Shown: positions 4,979 through 5,259 of the stretch, in pieces
Layout: every line of letters begins with the position of its first letter
Position numbering within the stretch: position 1 is the stretch's first letter
Assembly (NCBI GenBank): GCA_026988195.1
Contig: JALSLS010000008.1
Span: 1-5,259 of the forward strand
Reading direction: 5' to 3'
DNA from: Methylomonas sp.
GTDB lineage: Bacteria; Pseudomonadota; Gammaproteobacteria; Methylococcales; Methylomonadaceae
DNA length: 5,259 nt
Position numbers and translations under genes: made by a program
The notes under the pieces: generated by a model
What the model saw: the letters and a program-made list of their open reading frames with translations, nothing else
Database searches by the model: none
Told to the model about the DNA's origin: nothing

Positions 4979-5092
4979 AAAGTAAGTAGGTATTAATAAT
5001 ATTTCAGCATGTCTAAGTGTAGATAAAAACCTGTTATAAATTTCAATTTTAGTAGGGAAGAGCCATTTTACAGGCTCTTTTGTTTAATTATT
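4979..5092. other. Intergenic region upstream of the glycosylase-like gene
   Basis: This holds the hairpin at 5058-5085, listed separately. The best minus-strand promoter candidate for the glycosylase-like gene is TTGAAA (5041-5046) with TCTACA 17 bp away, a weak -10; TAGACA (5010-5015) is a second possible -35 without a good -10. No convincing promoter or small gene is visible. Confidence 0.3.
5058..5085 (+). terminator. Intrinsic terminator-like hairpin
   Basis: The 7-bp stem AAGAGCC (5058-5064) pairs with GGCTCTT (5073-5079) around an 8-nt loop and is followed by TTTTGTTT on the plus strand. On the minus strand, 14 nt after the Gp157-family stop, the same stem is followed by CCCTAC, so termination of that gene would be weaker. 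Location says it ends the minus-strand gene; the T tail points to plus-strand reading. Confidence 0.6.
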
Positions 5093-5259
5093 TTAGCGAA
5101 TAGCTAAACGAGTTCCATTAATCAGGTTTGCACCAGGTATAGATTCACCTGATTTAATCGCATTCTTGATCGCTGTTTTATCAATCTTCCAGCTAATTAC
5201 CTGCTCTTTAAATTTTTCTGGTATTAACTCTTCATTTTTAATAACTACTGATGCTGGAT
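5093..5259 (-). CDS. Gp157-family phage-related protein, C-terminal part
   Basis: The last 54 codons of a gene that enters from the right edge. The reading ends ...WKIDKTAIKNAIKSGESIPG, then ANLINGTRLAIR. This matches the C-terminal hallmark of the siphovirus Gp157 family (Pfam PF05565), where IPEEY, DKTAIK and a KAGxxVPGA motif near the end are usual. The family occurs in phages, prophages and plasmids; Pfam links it to phage resistance in Streptococcus thermophilus, but its molecular role is not settled. Neighbouring genes in phages are often single-strand-annealing or recombination genes, which would lie beyond the window. The missing N-terminus (usually a coiled coil) cannot be judged. 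The protein is probably cytoplasmic. Confidence 0.75.
   Translation of the reverse strand, partial: PASVVIKNEELIPEKFKEQVISWKIDKTAIKNAIKSGESIPGANLINGTRLAIR

Overview
The window is AT-rich DNA that reads as part of a plasmid, or a plasmid-like phage, from a gammaproteobacterium. The basis is an IncFII-type RepA initiator, a KfrA-type plasmid DNA-binding/coiled-coil protein, and the C-terminus of a phage Gp157-family protein. Host genus cannot be fixed from the sequence; an AT-rich group such as Legionellales or Thiotrichales is a guess. No rRNA, tRNA, CRISPR array or intact insertion sequence is visible.

Layout. Left (1-1290): kfrA on the minus strand (140-1087) and an intergenic region full of short palindromic TAATTA boxes, which looks like the KfrA operator. 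A divergent plus-strand gene for an unrecognised 150-residue protein follows (1291-1743). Centre (1858-2706): a minus-strand, signal-peptide-bearing DNA/RNA non-specific endonuclease of the DRGH type, convergent with the unknown gene. Next (2707-3194) is 488 bp without a clear gene. It lies directly downstream of repA, where IncFII-type replicons keep CIS and oriR, and it holds inverted repeats, a 12-bp direct repeat and an AT-rich block. Right (3195-5259): four minus-strand genes in the order of transcription, namely a Gp157-family protein (partial, enters from the right edge), a divergent uracil-DNA-glycosylase superfamily protein, a small XRE regulator and repA.

How it may work together. 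RepA would start replication from the region below its own gene. KfrA probably represses its own promoter and perhaps the divergent unknown gene. The XRE regulator has a promoter with a perfect TATAAT -10 and a 14-bp palindrome in the spacer, a layout suited to autoregulation. Its position between the glycosylase-like gene and repA raises the possibility that it also affects repA expression. The glycosylase-like and Gp157 genes point to a DNA-modification, repair or phage-related role for the right end. This is inference; none of it is proven by the sequence.

The most interesting points are the UDG-superfamily protein, which keeps a probable four-cysteine Fe-S site but lacks the usual His-Pro-Ser motif, the two probable autoregulatory operators (KfrA and XRE), and the candidate origin.
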